From NCBI RefSeq assembly GCF_050627025.1, contig NZ_CP192472.1: a DNA stretch of 64,000 nt; one strand, 5' to 3'. The notes beneath the pieces are model-generated. The model made no database searches. It had not been told where the DNA came from and saw only the letters and a list, made by a program, of their open reading frames with translations. The DNA comes from Variovorax paradoxus_P (GTDB lineage Bacteria; Pseudomonadota; Gammaproteobacteria; Burkholderiales; Burkholderiaceae_C). The translations under genes were made by a program, and so were the position numbers. Of this stretch, positions 25,556 to 36,779 are shown in pieces (the first letter of the stretch is position 1; each line of letters begins with the position of its first letter).

Positions 25556-28138
25556 ATGAGCCGACGTGCTGCCGCCCCGCGGCGTTCCGGCCCGCCGCTG
25601 CCCTTGGCGTTGTTGTCGCTCGCGCTGCTGCATGCGCACGGCGCCTCCGCGCAGCCGGCGGGCGGCCTCGACGGCCCGCTCGTGCTCAAGCGCACGCCTC
25701 AACTCACCGAAACCCTGCCGCCCGCCGAGCGCGGCCAGTTGCCCAGCCTGATTACCGGCGACCGCCTCTCGGGACGCCAGGATCTCGAAACCGTGGTCGA
25801 AGGCAACGCCACCCTGCGGCGCGGCGAAGTGGCCATCACCGCCGACAGGCTCGAGTACTACCAGCCAGACGATCGCGCCAAGGCGCGCGGCAATGTGCGC
25901 GTCAATCAGGCCGGCAACGTGTACGAAGGCCCCGAACTCGAACTCAAGCTGGAGACCTTCGAAGGCTTCTTCAACAACGTTCGCTACAGCTTTCTGGCCA
26001 CCGGCGGGCACGGCGAGGCCCAGCGCATCGATTTTGTCGACAGCAGCGTGTCCGTGGCCCGCCGCGCCACCTACACCACCTGCCGTCGCGAAGACTACCC
26101 TGGCTGGATGCCGGCATGGCTCTTGACTGCCGCAACCATGACCACCGACACCGAAGAAAACGTTGGCGTGGCCACGGATGCGCGGCTGAGCTTCATGGGC
26201 ATCAGCACGCCGCCGCTTCCGAGCGTGAGCTTCCCGCTGTCGAGCGAACGCAAGAGCGGCCTGCTGCCGCCCACGATCGGCGTCGACAACACCAACGGCA
26301 TCGAGATTTCGCAGCCGTACTACTGGAACATCGCACCCAACCGGGACGCCACCTTCACGCCCACGCTGATGAGCAAGCGCGGGCTCAACCTGGGCTCGGA
26401 ATTCCGCTACCTCGAGAAGGGGTACGACGGCGCCATTCGCCTCGACTTCATGGGCAGCGACCGCCTGGTGGGCCAGCGCTACAACGAGTTGCGCACCAGC
26501 CAGCTTCAGCAGTTGGCCAATGGAGAAATCCAGGCCAAGGACCTGACTGCCGCACCCAACAGCACCAAGCGCTGGGGTATCTGGGCCAGCCACCACCAGG
26601 AATTCAATGCCAAGGCGCTGGGCCTGGACTCGCTGACGGCCAACATCAACATCAACCGGGTCAGCGACAACGATTACTGGCGGGACTTCACGCGCACCCC
26701 CACGCTGGCACAGCGGCAGCTGCCCAACGAAGCGGCGCTCAACTGGGCCAAGGACGACTGGAGCGGCATTCTGCGTACCACGCGCTACCAGACGCTGCAA
26801 TACGCCGCGTCGCCCATCGTGCCGTCTTATGACCGCATGCCGCAGATCACGGCCAACTATAGAAAGTACGACTGGCACGGCTTCGATGTGGGGCTGAACC
26901 TCGACTACACGCGCTTTCGCGTCAACAGCATCCTGAACGGCCAGCCCGGCTACGACTTCAACCAGCAGTCGCAACCCGACGGGGACCGCGCCTTTGCGCA
27001 GGCAACCATCAGCCGCCCGTTCATCACGCCAAGCTCGTTCATCATTCCGAAGCTGCAGCTGCACGCGACTTCGTACAGCTACTACGTGCCGCAGGCGGAC
27101 ATTCCGAAGCTCACCGTCAACGGAATCACCTACGTGAACGGCGTGCCCTACAACCCGAATTCGCTGTACTACCTTCCGACTTCGAGCACCCGCACGGTCC
27201 CCACCTTCAGCCTCGACAGCGGCCTTATCTTCGAGCGCGACGCGAACTATTTTGGCCGCGCATTCCGCCAGACGCTGGAACCGCGCGCCTACTACGTCTA
27301 TACGCCGTACCGCAACCAGAGCATGCTGCCGAACTACGATTCGGCCGCCAACGATTTCAGCTTTGCGACCATCTATACCGAGAACGCTTTCTCGGGCAAC
27401 GATCGCATCTCCGATACCAACACGCTCACGCTTGGCGTGACGTCCCGGCTGATCGACCCCGACACGGGCGTCGAAGCGGCGCGGTTCGGCATTGCGCAGC
27501 GGCTGCGCTTCAGCGACCAGAAGGTCACGCTGCCGGGCGGCGTGCCGGTAACCGATCGTGCGAGCGACCTGCTGGTGGGTGCCCAGATCAACTGGACGCC
27601 CAAGTGGAGCCTGGACACCGTCGTGCAATACAACCCCGACACGCAAAGATCCACGCGTTCGGCCATCAGTGCGCGCTACAACCCCGAGCCGTATCACAAC
27701 CTCAGCGCCGCGTTCCGCTACCAGGCGCCCAGCACCCCGGCCGCCACCGACGGCAACAAGTCGATCGACGTGGGCTGGCAGTGGCCGCTCAACGACCTGT
27801 GGGGCGACAAGGGCAAGGACCTCGGCCCGGGCAAGGGCCAGGGCGGCGGCCGCTGGTATGCGGTGGGCCGGCTCAACTACAGCCTGCAGGACAAGAAGCT
27901 CACGGACGGCGTGCTCGGCTTCGAGTACGACGGTTGCTGCTGGATCGGCCGCGTGGTGCTGCAGCGCGTGACCACCGGACAGGTCACGGCCAACACCCGC
28001 ATCATGTTCCAGCTCGAATTTGTCGGATTTTCCAGCATCGGATCGAGTCCCATGCAGGCCCTGCGGCAAAACATCCAGCGCTATCAGCCCCTGCGCGAGC
28101 CCACCGAGGCGCCGAGCCGCTTCACCAATTACGACTGA
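25556..28138 (+). CDS. lptD: LPS-assembly protein LptD
   Basis: Outer-membrane beta-barrel that inserts LPS into the outer leaflet. The 860-residue precursor has a signal peptide (about 1-33, ending AHGASA) and the OstA-like periplasmic jellyroll (about 60-200, VEGNATLRRGEVAITADRLEYYQ). The barrel follows, ending in EFVGFSSIGSSP. The start at 25556 has GGGAGG upstream; the frame is open for another 132 codons. Only three cysteines are visible: one in TTCRREDY and the pair GCCW near the end. The E. coli Cys31 equivalent is missing. It is followed by surA. Confidence 0.95.
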   Translation: MSRRAAAPRRSGPPLPLALLSLALLHAHGASAQPAGGLDGPLVLKRTPQLTETLPPAERGQLPSLITGDRLSGRQDLETVVEGNATLRRGEVAITADRLEYYQPDDRAKARGNVRVNQAGNVYEGPELELKLETFEGFFNNVRYSFLATGGHGEAQRIDFVDSSVSVARRATYTTCRREDYPGWMPAWLLTAATMTTDTEENVGVATDARLSFMGISTPPLPSVSFPLSSERKSGLLPPTIGVDNTNGIEISQPYYWNIAPNRDATFTPTLMSKRGLNLGSEFRYLEKGYDGAIRLDFMGSDRLVGQRYNELRTSQLQQLANGEIQAKDLTAAPNSTKRWGIWASHHQEFNAKALGLDSLTANININRVSDNDYWRDFTRTPTLAQRQLPNEAALNWAKDDWSGILRTTRYQTLQYAASPIVPSYDRMPQITANYRKYDWHGFDVGLNLDYTRFRVNSILNGQPGYDFNQQSQPDGDRAFAQATISRPFITPSSFIIPKLQLHATSYSYYVPQADIPKLTVNGITYVNGVPYNPNSLYYLPTSSTRTVPTFSLDSGLIFERDANYFGRAFRQTLEPRAYYVYTPYRNQSMLPNYDSAANDFSFATIYTENAFSGNDRISDTNTLTLGVTSRLIDPDTGVEAARFGIAQRLRFSDQKVTLPGGVPVTDRASDLLVGAQINWTPKWSLDTVVQYNPDTQRSTRSAISARYNPEPYHNLSAAFRYQAPSTPAATDGNKSIDVGWQWPLNDLWGDKGKDLGPGKGQGGGRWYAVGRLNYSLQDKKLTDGVLGFEYDGCCWIGRVVLQRVTTGQVTANTRIMFQLEFVGFSSIGSSPMQALRQNIQRYQPLREPTEAPSRFTNYD

Positions 28139-28155
28139 GACGATTGAGCAACGCC

Positions 28156-29565
28156 ATGAAACACATCCGTTCCATCATTACCCTGAGCTGCCTTGCGGCG
28201 CTGGCTGCAACGTCGGGCGCGCAGGGCCTGCGTCCCAGCGGCGGCGGCGGCATCACGGACATCATGCGCGCGGGGCCGCGCCTTGCGCCCCCGGTGCAGC
28301 GCAGTGCGCCTCCCGCCGCGGCGCCCGTGCAGCGTTCGGCTGAATACATTGTTGCCCTGGTCAATTCCGAGCCCATCACCAACACCGAGGTCCAGACCCG
28401 CGTCATGCGCCTCGTGCGCGAAAATCCCGAGGCCGAACGCGTGCCGCGTGCCGAGCTCACGCGCCTCGTGCTCGAGCGCCTGATTTCCGAGCGAGCCCAG
28501 CTCCAGTTGGCGAAGGAAAACGGCATCAAGGTGGACGACGTGGCGATCGACCAGGCCGAACAGACCGTGGCGCGCCAGAACGAACTCAGCGTTGAAGAAC
28601 TGCGCCGCCGCGTGGTCGCCGAAGGCATCACTGCACGCCAGTTCCGCAACGACCTGCGCGACCAGCTGCTGCTCACGCGCCTGCGCGACCGCGAAGTCGA
28701 ATCGAAGGTCAAGATCAGCGATTCCGAGGCCGACGAATACCTGCGCGACCAGCGCAACTCGCCCACCAAGGACGCCGCCCTGCAGAACATCAACCTTGCG
28801 CAGCTGCTCGTGGCCGTGCCCGAGAACGCCACCAGCGCACAGGTCGCTACGCTGCAGCAAAAGGCGCAGGGCCTTGCGCAGCGCGCCCGTTCGGGCGAAG
28901 ACTTTGCCAAGCTGGTGCAGGAAAACTCCGATTCGCCCGACCGCGCCAACGGCGGCGCCATCGGCATGCGCAGCGCCGACCGTTATCCGACGCTGTTCGT
29001 CGAGGCCATCCAGTCGACGCCGGTCAATGGCATTGCGGGGCCCATCCGCTCGGGTGCGGGCTTTCATGTGCTGAAGGTGCTGGCCAAGGCCCAATTGGGC
29101 GCCATGGATGCAACCGTTACGCAAACCCAGGTGCGCCACATCCTGCTGCTCAACGATCCCAAGCGCACAACGGCGCAAGCGGTTGCACAGCTGGCGGAAT
29201 TCAAGCGCCGCCTGCAAGCCGGCTCGGCCGACTTTGCCGGCCTGGCGCGCGACAACTCGCAAGACGCCAGCGCCAAAGAGGGCGGCGACCTCGGCTGGTC
29301 GCGCCCCGGCCAGTTCGTGCCTGAGTTCGAAGAAGCCATGGACCGCCTCGCGCCCGGCCAGATCAGCGACCCGGTGGTGTCCCGCTTTGGCGTTCACCTG
29401 ATCCAGGTCGTCGGCCGCCGTGAATCCAAGCTCACCCAATCCGAGCAGCGCGAAGCCGCACGCGCCGTACTGCGCGAGCAGCGGGTCGAGGAAGCTTTCA
29501 CCACCTGGGTGCAGGAAGTGCGCGCGCGCGCCTACGTCGAATACCGCGAGCCGCCGCAGTCCTGA
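28156..29565 (+). CDS. surA: Periplasmic chaperone and peptidyl-prolyl isomerase SurA
   Basis: Escorts outer-membrane proteins such as LptD to the BAM complex. The 469 residues have a signal peptide (cleavage near SGAQG), a Pro/Ala spacer, and the SurA N-terminal chaperone domain (about 60-190). Two parvulin (PpiC) domains follow: NINLAQLLVAVPE onward and VRHILLLNDPKR onward. It ends in a C-terminal helix. The stop overlaps the rsmA start (TGATG at 29563-29567). The pdxA gene found between surA and rsmA in many relatives is absent. Confidence 0.95.
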   Translation: MKHIRSIITLSCLAALAATSGAQGLRPSGGGGITDIMRAGPRLAPPVQRSAPPAAAPVQRSAEYIVALVNSEPITNTEVQTRVMRLVRENPEAERVPRAELTRLVLERLISERAQLQLAKENGIKVDDVAIDQAEQTVARQNELSVEELRRRVVAEGITARQFRNDLRDQLLLTRLRDREVESKVKISDSEADEYLRDQRNSPTKDAALQNINLAQLLVAVPENATSAQVATLQQKAQGLAQRARSGEDFAKLVQENSDSPDRANGGAIGMRSADRYPTLFVEAIQSTPVNGIAGPIRSGAGFHVLKVLAKAQLGAMDATVTQTQVRHILLLNDPKRTTAQAVAQLAEFKRRLQAGSADFAGLARDNSQDASAKEGGDLGWSRPGQFVPEFEEAMDRLAPGQISDPVVSRFGVHLIQVVGRRESKLTQSEQREAARAVLREQRVEEAFTTWVQEVRARAYVEYREPPQS

Positions 29566-30335
29566 TGGCACACATCGCCAGGAAGCGGTTCGGGCAGCAC
29601 TTCCTGTCCGACGGAGGCATCATCGATGCGATCGTGCACGAGATCGCGCCGCAGCCCGGCGACGCCATGATCGAGATCGGCCCTGGGCTCGCGGCGCTCA
29701 CGCAGCCGCTGGTCGAACGGCTCGGGCGCCTCACAGTGGTCGAGCTCGACCGCGACCTGGCCAAGCGGCTGCGGGACCACCCGCAGCTGGACGTCATCGA
29801 ATCAGACGTGCTCAAGGTCGATTTTGGCGAGCTGGCCGCGCGGTTCCCGACGCCGCTGCGCGTGGTCGGCAACTTGCCCTACAACATCTCGACGCCCATT
29901 CTTTTCCATCTGCTGGGCTTCGCGCACCTGATTGCCGACCAGCATTTCATGCTGCAGAAGGAAGTGATCGACCGCATGGTCGCCAAGCCTGCCACTTCTG
30001 ACTACAGCCGCCTGAGCGTGATGTTGCAGTGGCGCTATGAGATGGAAAACGTGCTGTTCGTGCCGCCGGAAAGTTTTGATCCGCCGCCTCGCGTCGACAG
30101 CGCCGTGGTGCGCATGGTGCCGCTGGCCCAGCCGCCGGCCGTCAATGCCGCACGCCTCGCAGAAATCGTGCAGGTTGCGTTCAGCCAGCGCCGCAAGATC
30201 ATGCGGCATACGTTGGGCAAGTGGCTCGAGGAGCACGGCTTTGCTGGCGAATTCGATGCCCAGCGACGGGCCGAAGAAGTGCCCGTGGCCGAATACGTAG
30301 CCTTGGCGCAGGCCGTGCCTCCCGAGATCAAATAA
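29565..30335 (+). CDS. rsmA: 16S rRNA dimethyladenosine transferase
   Basis: KsgA enzyme that dimethylates A1518 and A1519 in 16S rRNA. The 256 residues contain the diagnostic KRFGQHFLSD start, motif I MIEIGPGLAALT, VVELDRDL, the catalytic NLPYNIST, and the C-terminal QRRKIMRHTLG helix region. It is the last gene of lptD-surA-rsmA and is closed by a terminator overlapping its stop codon. Confidence 0.97.
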   Translation: MAHIARKRFGQHFLSDGGIIDAIVHEIAPQPGDAMIEIGPGLAALTQPLVERLGRLTVVELDRDLAKRLRDHPQLDVIESDVLKVDFGELAARFPTPLRVVGNLPYNISTPILFHLLGFAHLIADQHFMLQKEVIDRMVAKPATSDYSRLSVMLQWRYEMENVLFVPPESFDPPPRVDSAVVRMVPLAQPPAVNAARLAEIVQVAFSQRRKIMRHTLGKWLEEHGFAGEFDAQRRAEEVPVAEYVALAQAVPPEIK

Positions 30336-30361
30336 AAAAGCCCGTCGAAACGGGCTTTTTT
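30334..30361 (+). terminator. Rho-independent terminator after rsmA
   Basis: AAAAAAGCCCGT (30334-30345) pairs with ACGGGCTTTTTT (30350-30361) around CGAA. It starts inside the rsmA stop codon and is nearly symmetrical, so it may also act on the minus strand. Confidence 0.88.
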
Positions 30362-30380
30362 ATTGCGGGTGGAGCGAGTC

Positions 30381-30623
30381 CTATGCTGCTGCGAGCCAGT
30401 AGCCCGCGTTGAAGGGGCTGCTCATGCGCAATGCGAGCGGCGAAACGTCGACCAGTTTATCGGTCGGCATTTTTTCGCCTTCCGGCTCCGTGCCGGTCGC
30501 CGCGGCAGCTGTGCCGCCGTTGATTTCGATGCCATCGAGTGCTGCGCCGTTCGGCTGAGCCTCGTTCGCCCGTTCTGCTTGGCTGGTGTGTGCAGAACGG
30601 GCTACAGAAAAGAATAGAAGCAC
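30381..30623 (-). CDS. Small hypothetical protein downstream of barstar (doubtful)
   Basis: Not recognised. An 80-codon minus-strand frame from a GTG overlaps the barstar 3' end by 22 bases and ends NAGYWLAAA. The last 50 codons show the strong GC-rich codon bias of neighbouring genes (GTC GAC, TTC AAC, GGC TAC TGG), suggesting true coding. The first 25 codons cross a 10-base inverted repeat (30569-30578 with 30592-30601). The real start may be inside or the gene may be a remnant. An internal ATG would give only 29 residues. Confidence 0.35.
   Translation of the reverse strand: MLLFFSVARSAHTSQAERANEAQPNGAALDGIEINGGTAAAATGTEPEGEKMPTDKLVDVSPLALRMSSPFNAGYWLAAA
30569..30601 (-). repeat. Inverted repeat just after the barstar stop
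   Basis: CCCGTTCTGC (30569-30578) and GCAGAACGGG (30592-30601) form a perfect 10-base stem with a 13-base loop. It directly abuts the barstar stop codon on the minus strand. There is no T run, so it may be a transcript-stabilising hairpin or a weak terminator. Confidence 0.6.
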
Positions 30624-31081
30624 CGGAACGGGACTTTCCGGTCTCCCCAGTAGTCGGAGGCGTCGCGGAAGATGTCGAGCAGTTGCTCGCGGGCTTCCTT
30701 GTCGAACTTGGCGTTGGCCGGGATCTGCTCGAGCACGATGACAAAACCGGGCTGCGGGCCCGATTTATGCAACGGGTCGGTCATGCAGTCGTACAGCGCG
30801 TCGAAATTCTTGCCGAAGTGCGCCGGAAAGGTGAACTGCTGCGCGATGAGGTCGAGAACGTCCTGCTTGGTCTGGGCGTTGCCCAGGTTGGCGTACAGGA
30901 AGTGCTGGCCGGCTGCGTTGGCGGCTTCCTGCAGGTCGTTCACGCGGAACGCACGAATCGATTGCACGATGTTCGGGCGTACGGCACGAAGGGATAAGGT
31001 CATCTCCGCTGGTCTTTCCATAGTCATCATCATTTCTTCGGGGCGCTTCGGGGCGCCGCTCAAATCGTTGTCATCGCTCAT
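30602..31081 (-). CDS. Barstar family ribonuclease inhibitor
   Basis: A 159-residue cytoplasmic protein. Its C-terminal 90 or so residues match barstar: FLYANLGNAQTKQDVLDLIAQQFTFPAHFGKNFDALYDCMTD, then a beta-strand with GFVIVLEQIP and the final helix. The inhibitor-type Asp and Trp positions are around NFDALYDC and YWGDRK. An acidic, Met-rich N-terminal extension precedes it. It starts in an ATGA overlap with the RNase gene, so toxin and antidote are made together. Confidence 0.9.
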   Translation of the reverse strand: MSDDNDLSGAPKRPEEMMMTMERPAEMTLSLRAVRPNIVQSIRAFRVNDLQEAANAAGQHFLYANLGNAQTKQDVLDLIAQQFTFPAHFGKNFDALYDCMTDPLHKSGPQPGFVIVLEQIPANAKFDKEAREQLLDIFRDASDYWGDRKVPFRCFYSFL

Positions 31082-31491
31082 GGTGCAATCCGTCTGAAAC
31101 TCGCGTAGTGGTCTGCCGTATACCAGCAGGCCTCGGGTGTGGTGCGCTGTTCACCGCCGCAGACAATGCGCCGTGCACCGCGATCGCGCGAGCCGGGTGT
31201 TGCCACCGTGTACTCGCGGTAGTGACCGCGCCGCGCTGGCGGCAAAAGACGCTCGCGATTGCCAAATACCGTGCCGTCCTTTTCGTATCGGAAGGGGCCG
31301 CCACTCAGAATGGCTTCGTAGGTTCGCTGGCCCTGTACCGGCAATTCGGACAGTGCGATCGATTCCTGGGCGGGCTTTCCGGTGCCGAACCACTCGCGGC
31401 GGGCCTCGGCCCCCGTCGCCAACGCCACCAGCACAAAGCCGGTGAGCGCAAACTTAGTGACAGAGGACGTGATCGAGGCGTAAGCCGCCAT
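31078..31491 (-). CDS. Secreted barnase-like guanyl ribonuclease
   Basis: Microbial RNase of the N1/T1/barnase family, 137 residues with a signal peptide or anchor (about 1-30, ending ATGAEA). The catalytic set is visible: Glu93 in HYREYTV, Arg107/108 in GARRIV, and His128 in TADHYASF, with a likely disulfide between Cys111 and Cys122. The ATG at 31491 was chosen over a TTG at 31503. Encoded immediately upstream of its probable inhibitor barstar; likely role is extracellular or periplasmic RNA cleavage, as nutrition or competition (inference). Confidence 0.9.
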   Translation of the reverse strand: MAAYASITSSVTKFALTGFVLVALATGAEARREWFGTGKPAQESIALSELPVQGQRTYEAILSGGPFRYEKDGTVFGNRERLLPPARRGHYREYTVATPGSRDRGARRIVCGGEQRTTPEACWYTADHYASFRRIAP

Positions 31492-31671
31492 GGGGCACCA
31501 CAAGAAAAGAGCGGGGTTCCGAATTGCAGGAAACCATGGGGTTAACCCGCAAATTCAAGCCCGCGAGTGTGCACCACGCTGGCGAAAATAGCAAGTGACT
31601 GCCCAAAGTTTGAGCAGTGGGAGAGAGCGGAGAGTGGCGCCCTAAGTGGGTGACCACTCTCGTCAAATGAC

Positions 31672-34014
<2,343 letters not shown>

Positions 34015-34181
34015 GTGCCGTTGCTCCTGGTGGCGCTTCTTCTGGGGGCGCCGATTGTAGACCTCGGCCCATCGAGCCATATGCCACATGGCAAGGCACA
34101 AGGCATGCCGAAAGCAACACGGCCTGTCAAGGCGATGTGGCAATATGCGCAGTCTGTAAAAAAATTCGACGAGGAGCAGCC

Positions 34182-35231
34182 ATGGCCCTGATGGATTTCA
34201 TCAAGAAACAGTTCATCGACATCATCCAGTGGACCGAGACTGGCGATGGCACGCTCGCCTGGCGTTTCCCCATGGCGGAGATGGAAATCCAGAACGGCGC
34301 CTCGCTCACCGTTCGCGAGTCGCAAGTGGCCGTTTTCGTCAACGAGGGCCAGGTGGCCGACGTGTTCGGCCCCGGCATGTACAAGCTCACGACGCAGACG
34401 CTGCCCGTGCTCACGTACCTCAAGAACTGGGACAAGCTCTTCGAATCCCCCTTCAAGAGCGACGTGTACTTCTTCAGCACGCGCCAGCAGGTCGACCAGA
34501 AGTGGGGCACGCCGCAGCCCATCACCATTCGCGACAAGGACTTCGGCGCCGTGCGCCTGCGCGCCTTCGGCAACTATTCGTTCCGCATCGGCGACGCAAA
34601 GCTCTTTCACACCGAAATTTCCGGCACGCGCGACATCTACAGCGTGGCCGACCTCGACGGCCAGCTGCGCGGCCTGGTGTTGCAGAACATCAGCAACGCC
34701 ATTGCCTCCAGCGGCGTGCCCTTTCTCGACCTTGCGGCCAACCAGATCCAGTTTGCGCAGGCGCTTGCCGCCCAGTTGGTGCCCGAGTTCGAGAAGATCG
34801 GCATCAAGCTCGAGAACATCACGGTCCAGAACGTCTCGCTGCCCGAAGAGCTGCAGAAGATCCTCGACCAGAAGATCGGCATGGGCATGGTCGGCAACGA
34901 CATGGGCAAGTTCATGCAGTACCAGACGGCGCAGGCCATTCCCAAGTTTGCCGAGGGTGCTGGCAACGGCGGCGGCATCGCGGGCGACGCCATGGGTCTT
35001 GGCGCCGGCGTGGCGCTTGGCCAGGTGCTGGCGCAAAACCTTGCGCAGGGCCTGAGCCCCAATGCAGCAGCCCAGGCCGCGGCAACGCAGCAGCAGCCAG
35101 CGGTTGCCGTGGTGAGCCCCAACGACGTCATGACCACGCTGGAGAAACTCGGCGAACTCAAGGCCAAGGGAATCCTCACGCAGGAAGAGTTCGACGCCAA
35201 GAAGGCGGAACTGCTCAAGAAGCTGGTCTAA
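34182..35231 (+). CDS. SPFH domain protein with C-terminal SHOCT motif
   Basis: A 349-residue protein of the SPFH (stomatin/prohibitin-like) superfamily, virion-core/YdjI-type branch. The SPFH region spans about residues 20-240 (ESQVAVFVNEGQVADVFGPGMYKL; FSTRQQVDQKWGTPQPI). A Gly/Ala/Gln-rich linker follows, then a SHOCT oligomerisation motif (about 314-349, LEKLGELKAKGILTQEEFDAKKAELL). No membrane segment is obvious, so membrane association would be peripheral. GAGGAG lies before the ATG. It is the first of five same-strand genes closely spaced to 40.2 kb. Confidence 0.9.
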   Translation: MALMDFIKKQFIDIIQWTETGDGTLAWRFPMAEMEIQNGASLTVRESQVAVFVNEGQVADVFGPGMYKLTTQTLPVLTYLKNWDKLFESPFKSDVYFFSTRQQVDQKWGTPQPITIRDKDFGAVRLRAFGNYSFRIGDAKLFHTEISGTRDIYSVADLDGQLRGLVLQNISNAIASSGVPFLDLAANQIQFAQALAAQLVPEFEKIGIKLENITVQNVSLPEELQKILDQKIGMGMVGNDMGKFMQYQTAQAIPKFAEGAGNGGGIAGDAMGLGAGVALGQVLAQNLAQGLSPNAAAQAAATQQQPAVAVVSPNDVMTTLEKLGELKAKGILTQEEFDAKKAELLKKLV

Positions 35232-35240
35232 GCGCCGGCA

Positions 35241-36719
35241 ATGGCTGAGCAACCAGGCGCCCAGCGCGCCTACCGTGCGCCCTGCCCCGGCTGCGGCGCA
35301 CCGGTCGAATTCCGTTCCGCGCAATCGACGCATGCGGTGTGCCCGTACTGCCAGAGCACGGTCGTGCGCCAGGGCGACACGCTCGCGCGCATCGGCAAGA
35401 TGGCCGAGCTGTTCGACGATTTCAGCCCGCTGCAGCTGTTCGCGGCGGGCCGCATCCAGGACAAGCCGTTCACCATCGTCGGGCGGCTGCAATACAGCAA
35501 CCCCGGCGGTCGCTGGACCGAATGGATTGCCGCGCTCGACGGCGACCGCACCGGCATCCTCAGCGAGGACAACGGCGCCTATGTCTTTGCGCTGCCCTTC
35601 GAGCTGCAGCGCGATGCGCCGCCGCCAACCGACCTGCGCGTGGGCGCGACCAGCGCGTTCAACGGCCAGAGCTACACCGTTTCGTCGAACGAACAGGTGG
35701 CGCTGCTTTCCGCCCAGGGCGAGCTGTCGCATCTGCCGGAACTGGGCCGTTCATTCCCCATGGTCGAACTGCGCAGCGGCAACGGGCTGGTGCTCAGCCT
35801 CGACTACAGCACGCACCCGCCCAGCGCGTACCTGGGCCGCTCGGTACAGCTCGAAGACCTGCAGCTCACCGGTCTGCGCGACGAGTCCGCAAAGGACGAA
35901 AAAGGCCGCGCCTTCAACTGCCCCAATTGCGGTGCGCCCGTTACCGTCAACCTGGCCGACAGCAAGAGCATTACCTGCGGCTCGTGCAACAGCATCATCG
36001 ACCTGTCGCACGGCATTGGCGGGGAACTGAGGCACGCCGAGCAGAACGAACCTGTTCGTCCGCTCATCGCCATCGGCAGCGTGGGCCAGCTGCAGGGTGC
36101 GCAGTGGCAGGTGGTGGGCTTTCAGCACCGCATGGGCACCGAGCCCGGCGACGACGAGCATTTCGGCTGGAGCGAGTACCTGCTCTACAACAAGAAGCGC
36201 GGCTTCAGCTTCCTGGTCGACGCCGAAGACGGCTGGAGCATGGTCAAGCCGACCACCGGCGCGCCCGTCATGGCCGAGAACGGCGGCAGCGCCACCTATC
36301 TCGGCAAACGCTACACCCAGCAATACGCCTACAACGCCGAAACCACCTACGTGGCGGGCGAGTTCTACTGGCAGGTCGAGCGCGGGCAGAAAACGTTCAA
36401 TCGCGACTTCGCCAGCGGCAACTCGCTGCTGTCGATGGAGCGCTCGGCCAACGAGCTGACCTGGTCTTCGGGCAGCAAGCTCGACAGCGGCGCGGTGTCC
36501 GCCGCGTTCAAGCTCGACGACAAGAAGGACATGTTTGTGCGCGGCGACGCATTGCCCGTCAGCGCTGCATCGGGCCTGGGCTGCGGCACGATCATCCTCA
36601 TCGCGATCATCGTCATCGTTCTGCTCATCATCCTGAGCACCTGCAGCAGCTCGTCGAGCGGGTCGCGCAGTTCGGGCGGCTCGTACGGCGGCTACTCGAG
36701 CGGAGGCGGCCACAAATGA
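35241..36719 (+). CDS. DUF4178 protein with two zinc ribbons and a membrane anchor
   Basis: A 492-residue protein of unknown biochemical role. A zinc ribbon (CPGCGAPVEF...CPYCQ, about 15-38) is followed by a DUF4178 beta domain (about 60-215). A second ribbon (CPNCGAPV...CGSC, about 231-252) precedes a second DUF4178 unit (about 270-430). A C-terminal membrane helix (about 452-472) leads to a Ser/Gly/Tyr-rich tail. It begins nine bases after the SPFH stop. In other genomes DUF4178 proteins accompany SpeE-like and DUF350 genes, as here. Confidence 0.88.
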   Translation: MAEQPGAQRAYRAPCPGCGAPVEFRSAQSTHAVCPYCQSTVVRQGDTLARIGKMAELFDDFSPLQLFAAGRIQDKPFTIVGRLQYSNPGGRWTEWIAALDGDRTGILSEDNGAYVFALPFELQRDAPPPTDLRVGATSAFNGQSYTVSSNEQVALLSAQGELSHLPELGRSFPMVELRSGNGLVLSLDYSTHPPSAYLGRSVQLEDLQLTGLRDESAKDEKGRAFNCPNCGAPVTVNLADSKSITCGSCNSIIDLSHGIGGELRHAEQNEPVRPLIAIGSVGQLQGAQWQVVGFQHRMGTEPGDDEHFGWSEYLLYNKKRGFSFLVDAEDGWSMVKPTTGAPVMAENGGSATYLGKRYTQQYAYNAETTYVAGEFYWQVERGQKTFNRDFASGNSLLSMERSANELTWSSGSKLDSGAVSAAFKLDDKKDMFVRGDALPVSAASGLGCGTIILIAIIVIVLLIILSTCSSSSSGSRSSGGSYGGYSSGGGHK

Positions 36720-36779
36720 AGAACGCAACCAGGTTCGCGTCGATGACACTCACTACTGCTACTACGACTGGAGGTCCCC

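Noticed and set aside
25319..28069. A 916-codon open frame on the strand opposite lptD
   Set aside because: It is a GC-rich antisense shadow: its translation is low-complexity His/Arg/Ala/Gly-rich and matches no family, while lptD on the plus strand is unmistakable.
31504..31671. Gap between the RNase and malic enzyme genes, checked for a small gene
   Set aside because: Only a 70-codon minus-strand frame of unlike composition crosses it; no start site, terminator or RNA motif was convincing.
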